Position numbers and translations under genes: made by a program. A stretch of 64,000 nucleotides of DNA from Lucifuga dentata (Eukaryota > Chordata > Actinopteri > Ophidiiformes > Bythitidae), in the NCBI GenBank assembly GCA_014773175.1, contig VXCM01000348.1, positions 248,001 to 312,000 on the forward strand, in the 5' to 3' direction. The notes below the pieces were generated by a model. That model was not told where the DNA came from. It did no database searches and was given only the letters and a program-made list of their open reading frames with translations. Of this stretch, positions 1 through 12,082 are shown piece by piece. Within the stretch, counting starts at the first letter, position 1, and each line of letters starts with the position of its first letter.

Positions 1-322
1 CATATTACATATGGTCCTTTAATCACTTGGTAATCCTACTTTGATAGAGAGATGGGTTATTAAGTAGACTTAATTTGGGTTGAACTAGATTGAAAATGAT
101 GGATGGATGGGTAGATAGATAGAGAGATAGATAGGAGTTATGTCTTGTGTGAAAGCATCGTGAAAAAGAGATGAATTGACTTTATACTGTTTTGCTTCAT
201 TAATGACTCAGAAATTTTTGCCTTTGCTTTGCACCCATTTGCATTTTTATGTTGCTCACTTCCAAACCTTGTTTTGTTTTGTTTGTTTTGTTTTGTTTTT
301 GTTTTTTTCCTCTCACTTACAG
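1..322 (+). other. thrap3 intron (partial)
   Basis: This is the 3' part of an intron ending in a pyrimidine-rich tract and an AG at 321-322. It holds short GATG/GATA simple repeats near 97-135 and T-rich stretches. No coding sequence is seen; the upstream thrap3 exons lie outside the window. Confidence 0.7.
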
Positions 323-1823
323 GAAGGGTAAGAAGAAGCGGGATCGCTCTCCATCTTCCTCTTCCTCCTCATCCTCTCCGTCCCCTTACCCCCCATCTTT
401 CCGAGGCAAAGAGTACATGGGAGAGGGGATGGAGCACACGGAGGAGGGCTACGGTCACGCACGCTATCCCCCGCGGGACTACATTGGGCCTATGGACAGA
501 GGGCCTCGCGATTACGAGGGCCACAACATGGAGCGGGGCAGAGGTCGTGGATTTGTAAGTGCCCATCTTTGCCTGGTCGATCTCTTTTACTGCATATGGT
601 TTCTTTCATTCAAATACTGACATCTCATCTTCTTGCAATTTTCTGTCCTAACGGCATCACAGTAGACTCCGCTTCTCTGCTCTGTTCCCTCCTCCTAATG
701 CTAAGGAACATAATGTGGATGATGATAATGATGATGACACTATCATACATAATCCATGCACTACCTGATTTTGTTAAGGTAATGTAGCGCAAATCAGCGG
801 AAACTCACGTCAACACTAAAAAACAGTCTGATTTCCAACAGTGTAGCTTTTATTTGTGAATCTTAATTACTGTTCTAATTCCCATCATTCTTTGCTCCAG
901 TTTCTGACTTGGACCACTGGCTGATTTTCTGCTACATTAGATTTTTCTGTCTAGAGATCATGCCATCACGTATTGGAATCTAAAATGAAGAATATTTAAA
1001 TGAAACTGTTGATTTTACTGAAAGTTTGAGCATGTTTGCTGTTCTGATTACAGTACCCCAGAATCAGGGGAAGAGGTTGGAACAGGGGGAATTATCCTGG
1101 CAACAACAACAACAACAACATCAACCCACCCAATATGAATGCCCCAGTGCGCCCTCCAGAGGAAGAGTGGGATCCTGAGTACACTCCCAAGAGCAGGAAA
1201 TATTATTTGGTGAGTCTCTGAAGCTACTGAAATAATATAATGATATCCAAAATCATTAATTGATGTGTTTGACAAACTAAGGCCATGTTCTTTGATGCGT
1301 CTATGAAGTTTACTGTATGGACGTGAACAACTTGTTGGTAAGTTGGAACTGGAAGAACTAAGAATATTTAATGATGTCTTGTTTTCATTGGACGGACTAC
1401 CTGACACACACTGAACTGGGAGTAGCCAAACTACTATTTGTGTGATATGAATCAGTCATAGAAAGTAGCAAATCAGTATTTGTGTGAAAATCTGATTATT
1501 ATTTTAGCCAGAATAATGATTGTCATCTTTTTTTTTTTTTTTTTTTTNTTTTTTTTTTTTTTTTTTTTAATACTGTTGCCTATGTGGCCTTCCAGCACGA
1601 TGATCGTGATGGTGAGAAAACCTGGATAGACAACCGCGGAAGGGGCAGAGGGTCCTTCCCACCTCGTCGGGGACGCTTCGTCTACCGCAAGGGAGGCAGC
1701 AGCCCGAAGTGGACCCACGACATGTTCCAGGGAGGTGAAGAAGGGGAGCTGGGAGATGACGGCATAGAAGTAGACCACAAAGAATCCAAAGATACTGGAG
1801 ACGCCCCCACCCCCAAGCAGTAG
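323..1823 (+). CDS. thrap3: thyroid hormone receptor-associated protein 3 (TRAP150), C-terminal exons
   Basis: Three in-phase exons are visible: 323-554, 1054-1209 and 1596-1823 (stop TAG), each with AG acceptors and GT donors. They encode a Ser-rich stretch, an Arg/Gly-rich segment with a short poly-Asn run, the conserved block [20 protein letters not shown], a second RG-rich segment and the C-terminal block SPKW.HD....GEEGE. As I know the family, this order matches the end of THRAP3, a nuclear SR-like protein in spliceosome, mRNA-decay and DNA-damage-response complexes. The paralogue BCLAF1 shares the [10 protein letters not shown] block, but the GEEGEL-acidic end and the poly-Asn run fit THRAP3 better. 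The N-terminal two thirds lie upstream of the window. The poly-T/N gap at 1548 is intronic and leaves the coding sequence intact. Teleosts may carry thrap3a and thrap3b; I cannot tell which this is. Confidence 0.9.
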
Positions 1824-3120
1824 ATTGCTCCTCTCGTTACAGTGTCTCTCTCGATTGAGTCAGGAAGAGATTAGCTACACAACCATCACTGTCCCAGTGT
1901 CAGAATGTCATGAGTGGGAAAAAAATGGAGTGTTTGCCCGCAACATGTCACAATTTAAAGGTAAAAAATTTGTTGTAACGATTTTGAGCCCTGTCATAGT
2001 TTGGGCTAAGAATCTTCTGTATGCAAGCTTATCATCATTTTTGGGATCAACATCGAATTTGATTGCAGTTGTTGGCACCGAGTTATCTGCATCCTTTACA
2101 TTTAAAAAGCTCATATTCGCTGAAAATACGACAATATAGCAAATGCATTTGTGCCTTAGAAAATGATAATACAGTACTATTACTTTTAATCTGTCTGAAA
2201 AAGTTTCTCCATGTAGGAAGGCAGTAGGTAATTTGTTTTATTGTTCTTTGTATTTGGGGCTGTGATTAATCTTGGATGTGACCGCATGAAATTTTGAGTT
2301 CATAACTTGCTCCATGGGACCAATCAGCAGTGAAAATAGGGCTCATAATTTTCATTCACAAATGAGCAAACATTCAACTTATTTGTTGTACCCTGGAACT
2401 GTTGATGTTTGTCACTTACATTGTCCCCTTTTATATAGTGCTACTTTATCTCATTAGAAAATGCAGATGTTTTATGTGTGTGCAGGTTATATTCTCATTG
2501 ATTGTGGGTGTTTTCTGTTTTAAGTAAAAGTGTAAATTAGATCAGTTTGGCACCAATATCCCTTGAGTTGCTTTGCTTTAGACCTGATAATCAGATGTAG
2601 GTTTGTGCCTCTGTTCTATCAGTTTAGGAACATGGCTACCTTTGTTTAGATCTTTAAGATAAATTAATAGTTATTGCAAATGGCTAAGACATATATAGAA
2701 TTGTAAGACCTAAATTATTGTGATCTTCATTTCTGGGATAGCAAAATAAAATGGTTCTTCTTTCAATGCACCAGTCACAGTAATCCTCTCATATATTGTC
2801 AAACTGCAAATTAAAACTCACAGAACTTGATAAGAAATGTGAAGAAAAACAATCTGACTTTGTGACAACATTTTGTCAGAAGTTAAAGATAAGTGTACAT
2901 TTTTCAGAGGAATCAGCACAAACTAGCATAACTAGTTTCGTGGGTCTCGCTGTGCTGCTGTTTGCAATGTACATATTGCATGTACTGAACAGAACTGTAG
3001 AACTGTATTTTTCTGTTTAATCTCAACCTGATTTTTTTTTTTTTTTTTTTTAATATAAACTTTTCAAGAGCTTTGGGTTATTTGTCTTTTAATTTTCAAT
3101 AAATCTCTTCTTTGATTCAG
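1824..3120 (+). other. thrap3: thrap3 3' UTR with polyadenylation signal
   Basis: AT-rich sequence follows the thrap3 stop. AATAAA motifs occur at about 2745 and at 3098-3103; the second is followed by T/G-rich sequence and is the more likely end of the transcript. Short open frames here (for example near 1825-2139 and 2796-3020) lack protein-like composition. Confidence 0.55.
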
Positions 3121-3834
3121 GTCAGTTCTGGGTTTATTTCTTTCTGTTTCTGTAGGGAACAGGCTCAATGTTAAAGCTATAGGAATGTTAAAGCCTGAAC
3201 GCTCATGTAGGCAATTATGAATAACCAGTTTGGCACAAAATGAGCATGTAACTAACACCAGGTCATGATGAGTGTCTCATTCCGGCTGTATTGAGCGTTG
3301 TTTTCTTGGATTCCTGCAACAACCTTCGATTCAGGCTGTGCCACTGACAACGTGACACTTACTGGACACAAGGAGCCGGCTGTAAAAGAAGCAGTCTTTT
3401 CATGCAGGGAGGGCTGGTTAAAGAGGAAAAATTCAGCCAACAAAAAATAGGCTGTCTCCTGGGACGTAGCTGGATCCATTGGGGAAGCTCTGCATAGGTA
3501 ACATCTACAGTACAGCAGAGGCAGAGGTAAATAGGCCTTTCATAGCCCTGAACAGACATGTCTTTACAGAGCTGCAGTGTCGCAGCTGAAATGGAGGAGC
3601 TGGGAATTGTGGAAAGGGAAACACAGGAAGTAACGGGGTCAGAGACGCAAGTCAATGTGAGAGAAAATGCCACAGGGTTTCTGTGGGAAGCAGTCTTTTT
3701 TGCTAAGATTACCCCACCCTGCTTTTTCCTCTCCAGGAGCAGTTTGACATGAATTACCACAGATGGACATTGCAATTCTGAATTTGGTTTAAGTTAAATG
3801 CATGATACTATACTGGTTTTCATTCAGGAAGTGG
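3121..3834. other. intergenic spacer thrap3-eva1b
   Basis: No exon-like sequence or known repeat is recognised. The two flanking genes are convergent here (thrap3 on +, eva1b on -). Confidence 0.5.
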
Positions 3835-4469
3835 TTAAAGGACCATACTGGCGATCGTACATGTTTGAGCCTAATATATTCAATTTTCATACATGTTACG
3901 TTACTGACAATCATTTGCCAAAGGATAAAACCATATTTCAGCTTTCCTGATATTTTGCAAAATCTCTTAATCTTTCAAAATCAAATATTCAAGTGATACA
4001 CCTACCTTAAAAATCAGTGTTTCACCTGCTGATAGTTATGCAGCCTTATTAAGTCATGGTCATTTAAATTTTTCGATGAATGTAGGTCTTTTGGGACTAT
4101 ATTCCCTGGTGGAGACATATGTTCACTCTGCGCTTTTTATTGGACTTAAACACTAAAATTACATAACTTAAAATAAAAACAAAACAAAAAAAAAAAAAAC
4201 CCTGAATATACGTCTTATTCGCAATGATGGATTACCTATTCCAAGAAAGTTTCAAGTATCAACAAGTTGATTTTTATAGCATACCAGAATGAATTGAAAA
4301 CAATGGCGGTCTGGAAGGTAGGATTTTTTTTTTTTTTTTTNTTTTTTTTTTTTTTTTAATTCACCGTTCCAGTAGTATGTTTTTGGGAAATGATTGTCAG
4401 TAACGTGTAACGTATGAAAATTGAATAAATTAGGCTCAAACATGCATGATCGCTGGTCTGGTCCTTTAA
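3835..4469. mobile_element. TTAA-flanked MITE, copy 1
   Basis: The element starts TTAAAGGACCA and ends TGGTCCTTTAA. The inverted termini extend inward into a 'catgtttgagcc' motif on the left and 'ggctcaaacatgc' on the right. The interior is AT-rich and non-coding, with an A-run at about 4185-4199 and a poly-T/N assembly gap at 4341. The same termini and interior recur at about 8963-9354, 27878-28452 and 63161-63736. A TTAA target and the lack of an open frame suggest a piggyBac-type non-autonomous element (inference). Confidence 0.75.
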
Positions 4470-4668
4470 AATATAATTCATGTTGCAAATAATGCAGTAA
4501 AATACAGATTAAGCCAATTATGCTGCTTACAAAATCTGCCATATTAACAAGCACAAGTCCTACTATGCAAATTAAGGTAAAACATAAAGCATATTGCTTT
4601 CTTTTCAATATTTATGTCCAGCCCTTTGCAGTCTGAGGTGCCATAGTTGGACACGGGCAAAACGTCTG

Positions 4669-5507
4669 TTAGTGGTAATGCACCCGGCCGATAGTCCCCG
4701 TCCCTGTAACTAGGATGTCTGGCTGCCCGTTTCTCCAAATCTCCCTCACGATGCGTTCCCTCTCCTCCAGACGCCGGGCCTTCTCCAGCTCCTCAGCCGA
4801 AGCAAACACGTTCACGCTCCTCAGAGTCCCGTTGGACTGGCTGCTGAGCTCACTCATGGGTGCCACTGTCACTTTGGGGATCTCTGCCTCCTCCCCATCG
4901 TTCTCCTCAGTGCTCTCATCCTCCTCTTCCTCGCTGGACTCCTTAAGCTGTCTCTTCTCTGAGGATGGGGGAGCCCTGCTGGGAGCCCGGCGAGGCCTGC
5001 AGGTGATGCTTGCCACTATTAAGCACAGTGCCATGAGCAGGCCGAAACACACGCCCATCATGAAGTACAGGGCAAAGCTTTCTGGGTTGGCTGTATGGGT
5101 AGAAAAACAAAAGATAGGTTTGATATGAATGTTTCCTGAAACGAGACACAGTCTATTAAAATGCATAACTCTGTCTGTGCTGGGGACAGAAGAAAATCCA
5201 TTATTTTTACTTTCCAGGCTGCTTCTCAGCAACGGAAATTAGCGTTGTCACATGATATTCAACAGTGTGAGCAGATCATTGTCAAAGTATAGAGATGATA
5301 AGCCAAAGAAAACAGAACACCCAAGTCCCTGGAACTGATTGAGGCTAGACAACGAAATGAACTGTTAAAGCAAAACACAGAAGCTCTTTTGTTGAAATCT
5401 GACAGTTTTTTTTTTTTGGTTTTGTTTTTTTTTTTTTTACCTTTGATGTGAGCGTAGGTTGCCATGCTGTTACTGAGCAGCTCCATGTCTCTCCTAACAG
5501 GATCCAT
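4669..5507 (-). CDS. eva1b: Eva-1 homolog B (FAM176B)
   Basis: Two coding exons on the minus strand: 5441-5507 (start ATG at 5505-5507, donor GT after 5441) and 4669-5090 (acceptor after 5091, stop TAA at 4669-4671). They join in phase to a protein of 162 residues. The N-terminus MDPVRRDMELLSNSMATYAHI matches EVA1B. The second exon begins with ANPESFALYF and gives one membrane segment at about residues 27-50. An acidic Ser/Glu tract follows, then the conserved NVF.SAEELE.A.RLEERERI.REIWR block and a QPD...GTGT tail. EVA1 family proteins are small single-pass ER/lysosome-associated membrane proteins linked to autophagy and apoptosis (family knowledge from EVA1A; EVA1B's own role is poorly known). 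The length is close to human EVA1B. Fish often have two eva1b copies; which one this is cannot be decided. Confidence 0.93.
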
Positions 5508-7447
5508 TGTGCTTCACTCTGGGTTCAAACCTATCATCTCCAGAACTTCACACATCTAAGTCTGGACCATCCACACCAAATCCTGTTGCATAAAGACACA
5601 TTGCAAACATTTTGGTGAGAACACAACATGCAATATCATGCTTTTTGATTTGATGAGGAGCATGCTAGTGTCTCTGGAAATCTGAGCTCATGCACAGCCA
5701 CTGACTATCTCTTCCCCCTAAACCCCACCCCATCATTCTTCTGATTTAAACGGGGTCAGGGGTCACTGGACGAGGACATTGTGTTCCTTGTAAGTGTTTT
5801 ACAGTGGGGCCTGCAGTCAGGACAGCAACATGGGGGCCCTCTGTGTCTGGATGTTTACATTAATGACATCAGTGCCTGAGGAGTCTCTTTTCTGGAGCCA
5901 AGCACATGAGAATTTTTTTTTTTTCCCACAGAAAAGCATCATGAAGGATTTCACCCATGTGCTTGGACTTGCATTCATGTCCTGTAGGAGAAACTGAAGT
6001 CAAAAAGAAACAGACTGGGAGAGAATTATGTTAAAACATAGGAGCGACTGGAACCCTGTCGCAGATGGTCCCATGGTTACAGTAAAGCTTAATGTAAATG
6101 CGCTGACTGATATTTCCCACCCGATACCATTCCCTGTCATCACAACAACAGTGTGCATGGGAGCAGAATGTTTTTCTTTCTGCTGTTTTCTCTCCAGGGA
6201 AAATAAAATTCGTGCCCTGCTTCAATCTGAGCCATTGGGGGCCTGGATCATTCTCCCACCCTGATCTTTATCCTGGTGATTCTTGGCAGACCTTGTATGC
6301 TCTCAATGACTTTTTTGGGGAGGGGGGTAATTACAGAGGTAGTCGCTATGGTAGCTGATTTGGGGTCCACTGACTCATGGGAAATGGTTTAAACCAGCGC
6401 TGCCCTCTGTTTTGTATTTAATGAAACATGTCACCATCTGCATCCTCAATTTGCTGCCCCAGACCTTAAACACATAAGTGGTTTCAGGTTCATTCCATGT
6501 AGAGTCAAACACTGTTTTCTTTTAACTCGACCTTGGCCTAAAGTTTTCATGTTGTTGTAAATTATGCCGCAATTCTACTTCAGACACAAAATTGTCATCT
6601 TACAGGCACATTCATGCTCCTTTGTTCTCTTTTCTCACTTTAAGAATATGACTATACATATATTTTATATTCCACAGAACATCATAACAGTCTTACGTAA
6701 GGAGTTTGTGGTAAAGTTTGCCCAGGCTGGAAGAACCACACCAATACCAGAAGGAGACAAATGGCCATTTTATACAGCCATGGTCTCAGGCAGACATTTA
6801 ACACCTAACATTTCCAGACAAGTCCAATAACTTCTGGAGTTAACTATGCTCATGCAAAGACCAGCAGCTGGAGCTGTTTATGTGACCCATAAAATGCACT
6901 CCAGTTCAACCCTCCCACATTTCCTGCTTAGATAATCCTATTTAAGTCAAAAGATGAAATGTGAAACCACTCAAAATAAGGCTGTTATTTTACAGTAGCC
7001 ATCCCTGCTTCTACCAGTCTCACTTTCTGCTCCCCAGTTTTCAAGGACTTGTTTTCTATCAGAAAAATGACATAAATTAGTTCACTACGTAATAGTCGTG
7101 AAGAAAGTAAGAAATTACGAATGACAAGCTGGGAGACTGTTTCTTCTGATCTGTTTTATCTGTGAATTACCCTTGAAAATGTGGAAGATTTGAGGCTCTT
7201 TGTTGCTATAAAGTATTTTATGGTCTGTGGTGTTGTAAAGAACATGGTGCAGGACCTCGTAATAAACTACTTTGTTGGCTTGTTTATTGCCTAAGAGCAG
7301 ACTATCTGGACTAAATTAAGTAAAATCCTTTTGAAAGTGTAAAAACTGGCTTTCCTTACACAATCCCCAAGCTCCACTTGTGTGAAAATCAAATATATAT
7401 GAAAGTAAGAAAAAATATAAACATATTTTGGTCAGAACATCACTCAC
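5508..7447 (-). other. eva1b 5' intron / leader region
   Basis: No coding sequence is recognised between the eva1b start codon and the candidate 5' UTR exon. Small open frames near 5794-6264 and 6564-6830 have neither splice context nor recognisable composition. Confidence 0.45.
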
Positions 7448-7700
7448 CTTGGTCCTGCTGCACAGCTCAAATGCCTCAGCGTTCCTTCTGAAGAACAAAA
7501 AAATTTACTTCCAAATTTAGACTGAGTCTGTCAGTCAAAAATGTAGAGAAAACACCAACACTCCGGGAGAAAAACAGCAGAGTGTTGGTCAGAAAGTGTG
7601 CGGGTCAGAAGATGATGCTGCTGCTGGACTCTGTTTGGAGCCAGAGAGAGGGAGCAGAGTCCTCAGCTATGATCCACTCCCTCTCCTCCTCAGAGGGAGG
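7448..7700 (-). other. eva1b: probable eva1b 5' UTR exon and promoter region
   Basis: On the minus strand the sequence ...GGACCAAG is followed at 7447 downward by GTGAGTG, a strong splice donor. It lies about 1.9 kb upstream of the eva1b start codon. The area up to about 7700 is richer in G/C than its surroundings and has purine-rich tracts. The exact transcription start is not visible, so the upper limit is approximate. Confidence 0.4.
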
Positions 7701-8962
7701 ACCAGCCAGAGACGGTCCAGACTCATGTTCAGAAGGAGGTCTTTCCTGACAGATAAGTCATGCATGTAACACTGGCATCTGAATCCCAGAATGCAACCAA
7801 AATGCAAGTTGGGCCCTCACTTTTTAAAGAAGGGGCCACCTTTACTCCACTGCACCAGCCTCAAACGCACCACAGTGAGGTCTGTTCACTGTTAAAGCCA
7901 GCAGGGTGGAACAGGAAATAGCTAGTCGGCTGCCATGGGCACAGGGCTGTGGTGCTTTGGGGGCCAGTGGATTAATTGAGCTCTTTGTATTTTAATCTAA
8001 GCTTTTTTTTTTTTTTTTTTTNTTTTTTTTTTTTTTTTTTGGGGGGGGAGCTCAGCAGTATATGTGACTATGAGTAGAGTGGCGAACCTTGCAGTCTAGC
8101 AGGTGATGTTGTTTGGTGGAATCTGTGTGAGCAGGCAGGACACAAACCCAAAGCTGTGTATCATATAAGAATTGTTTATGCGGTTGAGCTGTGTGTGTGT
8201 GTCTGTAAAGTGCTATTCTGAGCTCAGTGAGTGTTGATGTGGCACTTGGTCCGGTGTTTTCAGCAAAGCAGTAAGCAGTTATTATGTGGGTTGCTGTCAT
8301 TCAGACATTCTCAAGGTTGGTTTTAAAGAAAACAGTGGCAAGAGAAAAATATCTCCTGAAACCACAGGCAGGCCACAGCCAAAACAATGATCCAACTGCC
8401 CAGGGACATTCCGAAAACCTGCAAGCACACACTCATCTTGCATTTAATGTAAATGACACGCAAGTTACGCCCCATCTACACTACAGGCTTTATCCCCACC
8501 AGCTGCCTCAGCCTGTGTTATGTCAGGCCTGTCCTCTTCCTGACACCACCAGAGAATTTGCAAATTCCTCAAATTCTCAGATATTTGTGTGTCGGTGAAC
8601 ACTGGGATGGCAGCTTCCAAAGGAAACACTCTCTTCCTTTCACTGATTTGCTCATTTCCATTGGCTAAACAAAGTTCCATCCGCTCCACAGGATGCGACA
8701 CTACCAATCACAGGAGAGAGTGACAGCTCAGCGATGCATGAGGGAGACGTTTGGTGAGGTGGAAAGCTGAGCTGTGGAAACATGGCTGTTTGGTTTTCCT
8801 TGCATCATAGTGTTACTGATCAGTGTTTTCCAGTGGGCAGTTATTAGCTGGCAGTTATGAAATGGTCACGGATTTGTGCCAGGGTTGCTCAAAGTTCATA
8901 CAGAGGAACAAACTGACACAATGCGTCACACAATCATGCATTGTTAATTGTCATCTGTTCCA
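7701..8962. other. intergenic spacer eva1b-lsm10 with poly-T/N gap
   Basis: There is a long poly-T run interrupted by a single N at 8022 and followed by a G-run. I see no gene. Human STK40 and SH3D21, which I recall lying near EVA1B/LSM10, are not found here. Confidence 0.45.
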
Positions 8963-9354
8963 TTCAAGGAATATGTTGGTGATTTTGCATGTTTGAGCCC
9001 CGTAAATACAACCTGCATACACGTTACTACCAATCGTTTTCTAAAACATACTACTGGAACGGTAAATTTTAGAATTGTTTTTCCTACCTTTCAGACTGCC
9101 ACTGGTTTCAGTTCATTCCAGTACGCTATAAAAATCAACTTGTGGAGACATGAAATGTGCTTGAGATATATAATCTATCACAGCGAATATTTATTTTTTT
9201 TCAAAGTTACTTAATTTAACCAATCCAACATGCAGCAACATGGAAGAAAATGTATGTCTCCTCCAGGGAATATAGTTCCTGGAAGTGGTTGGTTGTAACT
9301 TAATATTTATGCACATTTTGCAAACGTGCAAAACCACCAGTTATGGTCCTTTAA
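8963..9354. mobile_element. TTAA-flanked MITE, copy 2 (shorter)
   Basis: The left end contains 'gattttgcatgtttgagcc' and the right end is 'atggtcctttaa'. The interior shares 'ccactggtttcagttcattcc' and the TGGAGACAT...TTTGAAA block with the other copies. At about 390 bp it is shorter than copies 1, 3 and 4. The left terminus is degraded (ttcaagga instead of ttaaagga). Confidence 0.7.
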
Positions 9355-9426
9355 GGGCTTAGGCGCTGTAGTTCAGAAGTTAAAATGTAACTACTGAGGC
9401 AGCAGAATGAATCACTGATAAGCATC

Positions 9427-9432
9427 TTTATT
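9427..9432 (-). promoter_or_regulatory. lsm10: lsm10 polyadenylation signal
   Basis: TTTATT on the plus strand is AATAAA on the minus strand. It lies about 220 bases past the lsm10 stop codon, which fits a short 3' UTR. Confidence 0.55.
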
Positions 9433-9651
9433 TACAGTTTCTATCCGAATTTGACAAAATAATTCTTATGTCTTTGTCAAAAGAAAACAATCCAAAATAC
9501 AAAAACATATTGTACAATCAGAACACCATTCTAGTATCTTATCCTCAAATCTGAAACAAAAACTTGCTTTCGTGCTTCTAGATATTTCTGGACTTAACCT
9601 CAGACAAGCACTACGCTGTCGAGGCTGCATGCTTCTATAAAAGGAAAAATG

Positions 9652-10065
9652 TTATTTCTTTTTCTTGGCATACTCTTTCCTGCCGCCCCCTTGGCTGCCA
9701 AAGTTGCGGACCCGGTGGATTTTGGCGAGCTGGTGCTGTATGGTCTCCATTATGTCAAAGTGGTCGGGGATGTGAACATAGCGAACGTTCCTGCCAGTAA
9801 TAAACAGCTCCTGCAGCTGTGTGAGTCGACCCCGCCGGTCACGGTACACCACCTCCTCCAGCCGTATGTTCATGAAGGCATCCACATTGATCACGCGGCC
9901 CCGTGCCATGCTCTCATCCCTCAGGTCCACCGTGGTCACCTCTCCCTGAAGGCCCTGCAGCAGGACCACCAGGCTGTTCTCTGCGATTGTGCGCTCCCGA
10001 ATAGAGCTGGAGACTCCAACTGGCCTGGACCCTGATGGTAGGGATTCGGTCCCCTCTGACTCCAT
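9652..10065 (-). CDS. lsm10: U7 snRNA-associated Sm-like protein LSm10
   Basis: One coding exon on the minus strand from ATG at 10063-10065 to TAA at 9652-9654 encodes 137 residues. After a variable N-terminus the sequence runs [19 protein letters not shown] and then TVDLRDES (Sm1 strands). The second Sm motif follows: [11 protein letters not shown]. The protein ends in a Gly-rich then Lys-rich tail. LSm10 and LSm11 replace SmD1 and SmD2 in the seven-membered ring of the U7 snRNP, which processes histone pre-mRNA 3' ends in the nucleus (family knowledge). An acceptor AG lies just upstream, so the exon begins at 10102 with a few leader bases and a non-coding exon must lie further upstream. The N-terminus is about 15 residues longer than in human LSM10; no other in-frame ATG lies before the conserved RERTIAENS block. 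Confidence 0.95.
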   Translation of the reverse strand: MESEGTESLPSGSRPVGVSSSIRERTIAENSLVVLLQGLQGEVTTVDLRDESMARGRVINVDAFMNIRLEEVVYRDRRGRLTQLQELFITGRNVRYVHIPDHFDIMETIQHQLAKIHRVRNFGSQGGGRKEYAKKKK

Positions 10066-10102
10066 GGATGCTGATGATGAGGTTCTCCAGAGGTAAGTAG
10101 CC

Positions 10103-10394
10103 CTGCAGGGAAGGAGAATATCATTTTGTTTAATCCAAAACAATGTAAAGTCATAAATATTAATTAGAAAATATAGAGAAGGAAGAGGTTTAAGTAAATT
10201 AAAGGGGAACTCCACCATTTTACACACCAAATTACCTTTATGGGTCTTGCAGAGTTTTGTCATGTGAAAACAAGTGGCACCATCTACAAACACAAAGAAC
10301 TTGTGTCTGTTGAGTGCAAAGCCAGAAAAAACTGACCTTTACGACATCAAAGGTTACTTCCTGTTGTAAGACAAATACACAACGTATTGTTGAC
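10103..10394. other. lsm10 upstream intron
   Basis: Non-coding. An acceptor tract on the minus strand ends at 10103-10104 next to the lsm10 exon. Nothing else is recognised. Confidence 0.4.
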
Positions 10395-10765
10395 TACACT
10401 ACAGGCCAGAAGTTTGAGGCCACCCCCAGATTTAGCATCAGCAGACTGTATAGCAAGTTAGTCCCAAAAAGATCTGAGAGAAGGCAGACAGCAGGCTATT
10501 AAATAGAATGTTAAAACACATAAGTAAAGGAGTTTGGGCAAGGAACACAGTGCCAGTGCACTAATAGACTTAAAAATAATTTCTTAAGCCGTAGTGACTA
10601 CATAATGTGCTCTTGTTGACAAATTCTTATTGAAAACGAATTAGTTACATTTATTTCATATATTTTTTTTGTCATTTCATGTGCAATAAACTGTAAAACA
10701 AACAGCATGTTCATGATTTTTTTTTTAAATCTGGGGGTGGCATCAAACTTCTGGCCTGTAGTGTA
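10395..10765. mobile_element. Tc1/mariner-like MITE
   Basis: The left end TACACTACAGGCCAGAAGTT and the right end reading AACTTCTGGCCTGTAGTGTA are inverted repeats. The match continues inward about 38 bases, including 'ccacccccagattt', with one or two mismatches. Both ends abut TA, the Tc1/mariner target. The interior of about 300 bases has no transposase frame, so it is non-autonomous. Confidence 0.85.
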
Positions 10766-11990
10766 TGTGTGAGGTTCAAGATCCAATAAAATACAGTCAG
10801 GAACTCAGCTCATTCAATTCAGTTACACCTACACTCTACTTAAATTTTGTAATTTTAGAGTATGTATTTAGGCAATAAATCTTTCTCACAGCAGACATTG
10901 TGACTTCTCATATGCAAATGTAATAAACTAAATAATACTGGCTGCATTCCATTTAACTGTGTCACTGTGAGGACCCTGCCATTGTGCATTCTGGCTCACT
11001 GTCACGCAAACACAAGAGCCACCATTACTGTGATTAGTGACACCTGGGCTGTAAATCCAAATGTGAGAATGTGAGAAATGTATTTACAGAACTTCATCTA
11101 ACCAAAAAAAGGTTCCATATAGGGTGTAGGAGACATCTGGCTGGCAGTAAGTAGACACTGAATGACTAAAACTAAATTACATGTACTAATATTGTGTAAT
11201 TGTGGGCCATCAGGTGGCAATTTGGAGTTTACTTGTTGATATGAAGGCGAGACAAGGAAAAAAACAACAACCCAAATACCAATTATTCGTCTTACACAAG
11301 CTTTCCAACAGAAACACAACACTGAAATATCAGTATCGAGTTCCACACTATGATGCATGCTATAAAAATATCATTGTATTTTTATATGAATTAAACAATA
11401 ATTTAAATGAACTGTAATTATCTATTAAAACTTGAGCTTTTTGTCACTGACACCTTTTCAGATAAAAGGTTTTAGTACCGATATTTATCTGTGGAATTGT
11501 AATTCAAAAAATTTTATATATATATATCACTTAGTACATGAATCAAAATTACGCCTATGAAAATCTTTTCCTTTTCTCCTGCATTTCTCTGACTTTTTGG
11601 TATTGGCATCATTCAATGAGTGGGAAAATTCTGGATAGTATCAGCCGTAAAAACTACGTCCAAATAACTCTAATGAATCTCGTAACACCCCTGAGAAATA
11701 GGGGATATAGATGCATCTAGTAACAAATTTCATAGAATAATCAGATTTATTTTGACACAGAAAAACCTTCAGAAATTTGTTCGGTTTGCCTGCCTCGTAG
11801 AACTTCAAAAAACAAACGCTACTGTTGTTAGCATTAGCATCACCCTGGTTCTTAACGTAAACATTACAGCTAGTTAGTTACGCGTAGATGTTAAACAGGT
11901 TATCTGGTTTCATTAAATCTTTATTTCGTGCAAAACTCCATAATTTAACTTATTTGAGGAAAGAAAATTAACATTTCATAGATATCAACA
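10766..11990. other. non-coding interval between lsm10 and oscp1
   Basis: AT-rich sequence with no exon or repeat I can name. A short TA run lies at about 11515-11527. A non-coding first exon of lsm10 probably sits in or just above this interval but was not located. Confidence 0.35.
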
Positions 11991-12036
11991 AGTTCTGCAG
12001 TACCACATGGAGAGACGACCAGGAAGAGCAGCGTCA

Positions 12037-12056
12037 TGACGTTTCACTTTACGTCA
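12037..12056. promoter_or_regulatory. paired ATF/CREB-like sites, candidate lsm10 promoter
   Basis: TGACGT at 12037-12042 and TTACGTCA at 12049-12056 are CRE-type motifs 6 bases apart. An ETS-like AGGAAG lies just before them at about 12021. They occur about 2 kb upstream of lsm10 and beyond the 3' end of oscp1, so they could belong to the lsm10 promoter. No TATA box is evident. Confidence 0.35.
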
Positions 12057-12082
12057 CTGATTTTTTTCAACACGTTACAACA

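Noticed and set aside
1473..1778. Poly-Lys open frames next to N gaps, as also at 4252-4608 and 23570-23788
   Set aside because: They are translations of poly-T or poly-A assembly gaps.
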